Shown in pieces: positions 54,719 through 57,753 of a stretch of 57,753 nucleotides of DNA. Origin of the DNA: Neobacillus thermocopriae (GTDB lineage: Bacteria; Bacillota; Bacilli; Bacillales; Cytobacillaceae); the NCBI RefSeq assembly GCF_010975035.1, contig NZ_JAAIUV010000023.1, forward strand, positions 1 to 57,753, written 5' to 3'. The notes beneath the pieces were generated by a model. It was not told where the DNA came from and searched no databases. It was given only the letters and a program-made list of their open reading frames with translations. The position numbers were made by a program, and so were the translations under genes. Positions within the stretch are counted from its first letter, which is position 1, and each line of letters opens with the position of its first letter.

Positions 54719-55483
54719 TTACTCATTCTGATGGCTTGGATGCCATTTGATTAATCTTTTTTCCGCTATTTTTGCTATCATGTCAGACAATTTTCCTAAA
54801 AGTGCATAAAGTAGAATACTGAGAACGACGACATCTAATTGCATAAATTCCCTAGCGTTCATCGCCATATAGCCGATTCCCGAATCAGCGGCAATCGTTT
54901 CCGCAACAATCAATGTTACCCAAGTAATTCCAAGGGCAAACCTTACCCCTACAAGGATAGATGGTAAAGCAGCTGGGAAAATCACATGCCAAAAAAGGGA
55001 GAATCCTTTTAATTCATAGACATAGGCCATTTCAATAAGGGATGGGTCCACCGAACGTATGCCATGATAGGTGTTGAGGTAGATAGGGAAAAAGGTCCCT
55101 AGAGCCACCAGAAACAATTTCGCCTCTTCCCCAATACCAAACCAAAGAATGACAATGGGTAATAACGCTAAATGCGGTATATTTCGAATCATTTGTATAG
55201 AAGAATCGAGCAATTTTTCCGAGATTTTCGAGATCCCATTTACCAACCCTAAAAGAAAACCAAGACCGCCACCTATTAGAAATCCTACAAATGCTCGTTT
55301 TGTACTTGTCCAAACATCTGCAGGCAACTGACCGCTTTTTGTTAGATTTGTTGCGGCAGAAACAATATCAAGAGGATTCGGTAGGACCCTTGTGGAAAGG
55401 ATTCCAATCGAAGCAGATACTTGCCAAGTAAGTAGTAATCCGATTGGAATGACCCAAGGTAATATTTTTGTCTTCCATTTCAT
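54719..55483 (-). CDS. ssuC: Aliphatic sulfonate ABC transporter, permease SsuC
   Basis: The 254-residue membrane protein has about six spans and an EAA-loop motif region ahead of the last spans (SILVGVRFALGITWVTLIVA). It belongs to the SsuC/TauC/NrtB type of BPD permeases and pairs with SsuB and SsuA. ATG 55483 starts directly after the ssuD stop codon, so the two are tightly coupled. GGGGGAG within the end of ssuD is the ribosome site. Confidence 0.92.
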   Translation of the reverse strand: MKWKTKILPWVIPIGLLLTWQVSASIGILSTRVLPNPLDIVSAATNLTKSGQLPADVWTSTKRAFVGFLIGGGLGFLLGLVNGISKISEKLLDSSIQMIRNIPHLALLPIVILWFGIGEEAKLFLVALGTFFPIYLNTYHGIRSVDPSLIEMAYVYELKGFSLFWHVIFPAALPSILVGVRFALGITWVTLIVAETIAADSGIGYMAMNAREFMQLDVVVLSILLYALLGKLSDMIAKIAEKRLIKWHPSHQNE

Positions 55484-56626
55484 TTACTTCACTCCCCCGA
55501 TGGTTGGTAAAAAACTGTTAGCCACAATTTCTCCAAATGGACTGACAATCGAAGAAGATGGATCATTCGCTGAATTTGTTAAATTTAAGTGTGGGAATAG
55601 AAGCTCAGAAACACGATAGGCTTCTTCTAAATGAGGATATCCTGATAAAACAAACGTTTCTATTCCGATTTCCTCATATTCTTTCATTCGTTTCGCCACA
55701 GTTTTGGGATCTCCAACTAGAGCCGTACCGGCACCTCCTCGCACCAGACCGACACCTGCCCAGAGGTTCGGGCTAATTTCCAATTGATCTCTCCGACCAT
55801 GATGAAGTGCCGACATTCTTTGCTGTCCAACGGAGTCAAACCGTGCAAATACTTTTTGTGAGGCGGCAATCATGTCATCATCCACATACTTAATTAAACG
55901 GTTGGCTGCTTCCCATGCCTCTTGTTCTGTTTCTCGGACAATGACATGAAGACGGATACCAAAACGTAGCTTTCTTCCCCGCTCTTCGGCCAATTTTTTC
56001 ACTGATTTTATTTTTTCTTCTACTTGTTTAGGCGGTTCCCCCCATGTTAAATAGACATCCACATGATCAGCGGCAACTTGCTGACCAATTTCAGAAGAAC
56101 CTCCAAAGTAAAGGGGAGGATATGGTTTCTGAACCGGTGGAAAGAATTGCTTAGCTCCTGTAATGGTTAAATGTTTTCCGGAATAATCGGCTTCCCCTGA
56201 TTCCAATAAGTTCTTCCAAATCGTTAAAAACTCATCCGTAAGTCTATACCGTTCTTGGTGGGATAAATGGACACCATCCCCCGCTAACTCTACAGGATCC
56301 CCACCTGTTACGACATTGATTAATAGACGTCCATTTGATAATCGATCAAAAGTAGCAGCCATCCTTGCCGCATTGGTCGGGGACATGATACCAGGCCGTA
56401 CCGCAACGAGAAATTTCATTCTCGAGGTGACAGGAATTAATGAACTTGCTACAACCCACGCATCTTCGCAAGATCTTCCAGTTGGGATAAGGGCTCCTTC
56501 AAAGCCTAGATGGTCCACCGCCTTGGCAATTTGTTGAAGGTAGTGTATATTCACTTCCCTTCCTCCAGTAGTAACACCTAAATAGCGAGTATCTCCATGT
56601 GTGGGAATAAACCAAAATACTTTCAT
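55484..56626 (-). CDS. ssuD: FMNH2-dependent alkanesulfonate monooxygenase
   Basis: SsuD uses reduced FMN and O2 to split the C-S bond of alkanesulfonates, giving aldehyde and sulfite, which CysJI can reduce. The 380 residues match the B. subtilis protein (376). It has the luciferase-type barrel with [18 protein letters not shown] and [20 protein letters not shown] near the N-terminus and [14 protein letters not shown] 56626 follows AGGAGG. The gene for a flavin reductase (SsuE) is not seen in the window. Confidence 0.94.
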   Translation of the reverse strand: MKVFWFIPTHGDTRYLGVTTGGREVNIHYLQQIAKAVDHLGFEGALIPTGRSCEDAWVVASSLIPVTSRMKFLVAVRPGIMSPTNAARMAATFDRLSNGRLLINVVTGGDPVELAGDGVHLSHQERYRLTDEFLTIWKNLLESGEADYSGKHLTITGAKQFFPPVQKPYPPLYFGGSSEIGQQVAADHVDVYLTWGEPPKQVEEKIKSVKKLAEERGRKLRFGIRLHVIVRETEQEAWEAANRLIKYVDDDMIAASQKVFARFDSVGQQRMSALHHGRRDQLEISPNLWAGVGLVRGGAGTALVGDPKTVAKRMKEYEEIGIETFVLSGYPHLEEAYRVSELLFPHLNLTNSANDPSSSIVSPFGEIVANSFLPTIGGVK

Positions 56627-56654
56627 TTTTTCTCTCCTCCTATTGATTCACATT

Positions 56655-57311
56655 TCATTTTGCGTCTGAAATGTTGATTTTCTTTGGAATCAGTTTTAAT
56701 TCATAAAATTTGTTAGCGATTTTTTGTTGATCGTTCAGCCGTTCATCCGTGATCTTTTCGATTCCAAATGGTCTTCTTTCAAGAACCACTTCCAATGTTT
56801 CTTGATCCATACCGATTTGAGGGGCAAGGAATTTGGCAGCTTCTGATTGATTGTTACTTACCCATTCTTCTTCTTTTTCTAATTCCTCGATGACGATATC
56901 AAGGATATCGGGATGTTTTTTCGCAAATGATTTGGAGGTAAGGAAATATTCACGGTTATGTACCAATCCAGTTCCATCGAGCAAAATACGAGCGCCTGTT
57001 TGTTTCTGAGCTTCGGCTAAATAAGGATCCCAAATGACCCATGCATCCACCGCCCCTTTTTCAAATGCGGTTCTAGCATCTGAAGGAGGTAAAAACGCCG
57101 TTTCTATCTCCTCGTATTTCAATCCATTTTCTTCTAGTGCTCGAACAAGTAAATAATGGACATTGGATCCTTTATTTAAGGCAACTTTTTTCCCCTTTAA
57201 ATCTTTTATACTTTTAATCTTGGAATCTTTTGGAACAAGAATAGCTTCACCCTTCGGATTAGCTGGCTCATTGGCAAAATAAACGAGTGGTGCATCGGCA
57301 GCTTGGGCGAA
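56655..57311 (-). pseudogene. ssuA: Aliphatic sulfonate-binding protein SsuA, 5' end lost at a tandem repeat
   Basis: The C-terminal 219 codons of the extracellular sulfonate-binding protein are intact (DAPLVYFANEPANPKGEAIL near 57300, then AFLPPSDARTAFEKGAVDAW). Its stop is at 56655. At 57311/57312 the sequence jumps into a second copy of 57311 down to 56870. In the frame of ssuA a TAG stands three codons beyond the join, so the N-terminal half (signal peptide and first lobe) is not present. It is either a true disruption or an assembly artefact at a contig edge. The real gene should go on upstream. Confidence 0.85.
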
Positions 57312-57753
57312 CTTCTTTTTCTAATTCCTCGATGACGATATCAAGGATATCGGGATGTTTTTTCGCAAATGATTTGGAGGTAAGGAAATATTCACGGTTA
57401 TGTACCAATCCAGTTCCATCGAGCAAAATACGAGCGCCTGTTTGTTTCTGAGCTTCGGCTAAATAAGGATCCCAAATGACCCATGCATCCACCGCCCCTT
57501 TTTCAAATGCGGTTCTAGCATCTGAAGGAGGTAAAAACGCCGTTTCTATCTCCTCGTATTTCAATCCATTTTCTTCTAGTGCTCGAACAAGTAAATAATG
57601 GACATTGGATCCTTTATTTAAGGCAACTTTTTTCCCCTTTAAATCTTTTATACTTTTAATCTTGGAATCTTTTGGAACAAGAATAGCTTCACCCTTCGGA
57701 TTAGCTGGCTCATTGGCAAAATAAACGAGTGGTGCATCGGCAGCTTGGGCGAA
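56870..57753. repeat. Exact 442-bp tandem duplication inside ssuA, flush with the window end
   Basis: Bases 56870-57311 recur at 57312-57753 without a visible difference. 442 is not a multiple of three, so it shifts the ssuA frame. The copy ends exactly at the last base of the window. No insertion sequence or long flanking homology is present at the join. Confidence 0.93.
57312..57753 (-). pseudogene. ssuA: Second-copy fragment of ssuA
   Basis: This is the repeated middle part of ssuA (NREYFLTSKSFAKKHPDILD and neighbouring segments). Reading leftward, its frame leaves ssuA after IEELEKE at the join and continues out of frame (VRPSCRC...) to a stop at 57268. It cannot make a working binding protein. 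Confidence 0.85.

Noticed and set aside
1..57753. CRISPR arrays, tRNA or rRNA genes, prophage genes
   Set aside because: No regularly spaced repeats, tRNA-like cloverleaf sequences, rRNA segments or phage structural genes were seen on reading both strands. A tRNAscan or CRISPR search was not possible here.

Overview
The window looks like a chromosomal segment from a spore-forming member of the Bacillaceae. Most proteins resemble Bacillus subtilis families in length and motif (RocG/RocD/RocA/RocR, ProBA, IolA, PucR, CysJI/CysL, SsuBACD, FtsZ). Two spore-type genes are present, an alpha/beta SASP and CwlJ. Ribosome binding sites are strong AGGAGG type and the DNA is AT-rich. The species cannot be fixed from the sequence alone. 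The right edge is an exact 442-bp tandem repeat that stops flush with the end of the window, which suggests an assembly or contig boundary.

Layout. (1) 1-558: the 5' part of an IS1182-family transposase and a palindromic end. (2) 603-6485: an arginine/ornithine/proline catabolic block, rocA-rocD-rocG, read leftward from a near-perfect sigma-54 promoter, with the divergent activator rocR. (3) 6488-8187: a DODA-type dioxygenase, a frameshifted GNAT pseudogene and a small unknown gene. (4) 8274-10936: proBA under a T-box with a proline (CCU) specifier. (5) 11049-21892: reductive pyrimidine catabolism (preT, preA, dihydropyrimidinase), an NCS1 permease, a PucR regulator, and a beta-alanine/malonate-semialdehyde branch (aminotransferase plus acylating semialdehyde dehydrogenase). 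No beta-ureidopropionase is present. (6) 22375-30236: HemD-like protein, DHA2 efflux pump with divergent TetR, a structured intergenic repeat, VanW lipoprotein, proline dehydrogenase, LLM flavoenzyme. (7) 30489-35165: cysJI and divergent cysL. (8) 35215-48770: mixed housekeeping and spore/envelope genes, including a diverged PRPP synthetase paralogue, a MarR-MFS pair with a clear operator, a J-domain coiled-coil protein and a SleB-type hydrolase. (9) 49030-53819: SEC-C protein, a stand-alone FtsZ with 14-residue repeats in its tail, LysR, CwlJ. (10) 53929-57753: ssuA-D-C-B sulfonate uptake and desulfonation, with ssuA broken by the terminal repeat.

How it fits together. Proline dehydrogenase, RocD, RocA and RocG together convert proline and ornithine to glutamate and 2-oxoglutarate, while T-box-controlled ProBA supplies proline when tRNA-Pro is uncharged. 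The pyrimidine block would take uracil or thymine to beta-alanine-type products and then to acetyl-CoA or propionyl-CoA. SsuABCD would release sulfite from alkanesulfonates and CysJI would reduce it to sulfide.

The items most worth a second look are the FtsZ paralogue with repeats, the PRPP synthetase paralogue with an Asp-to-His change at a metal-ligand position, the J-domain protein with a duplicated N-terminal module, the hairpin-forming repeats, and an orphan terminator that may mark a small RNA.
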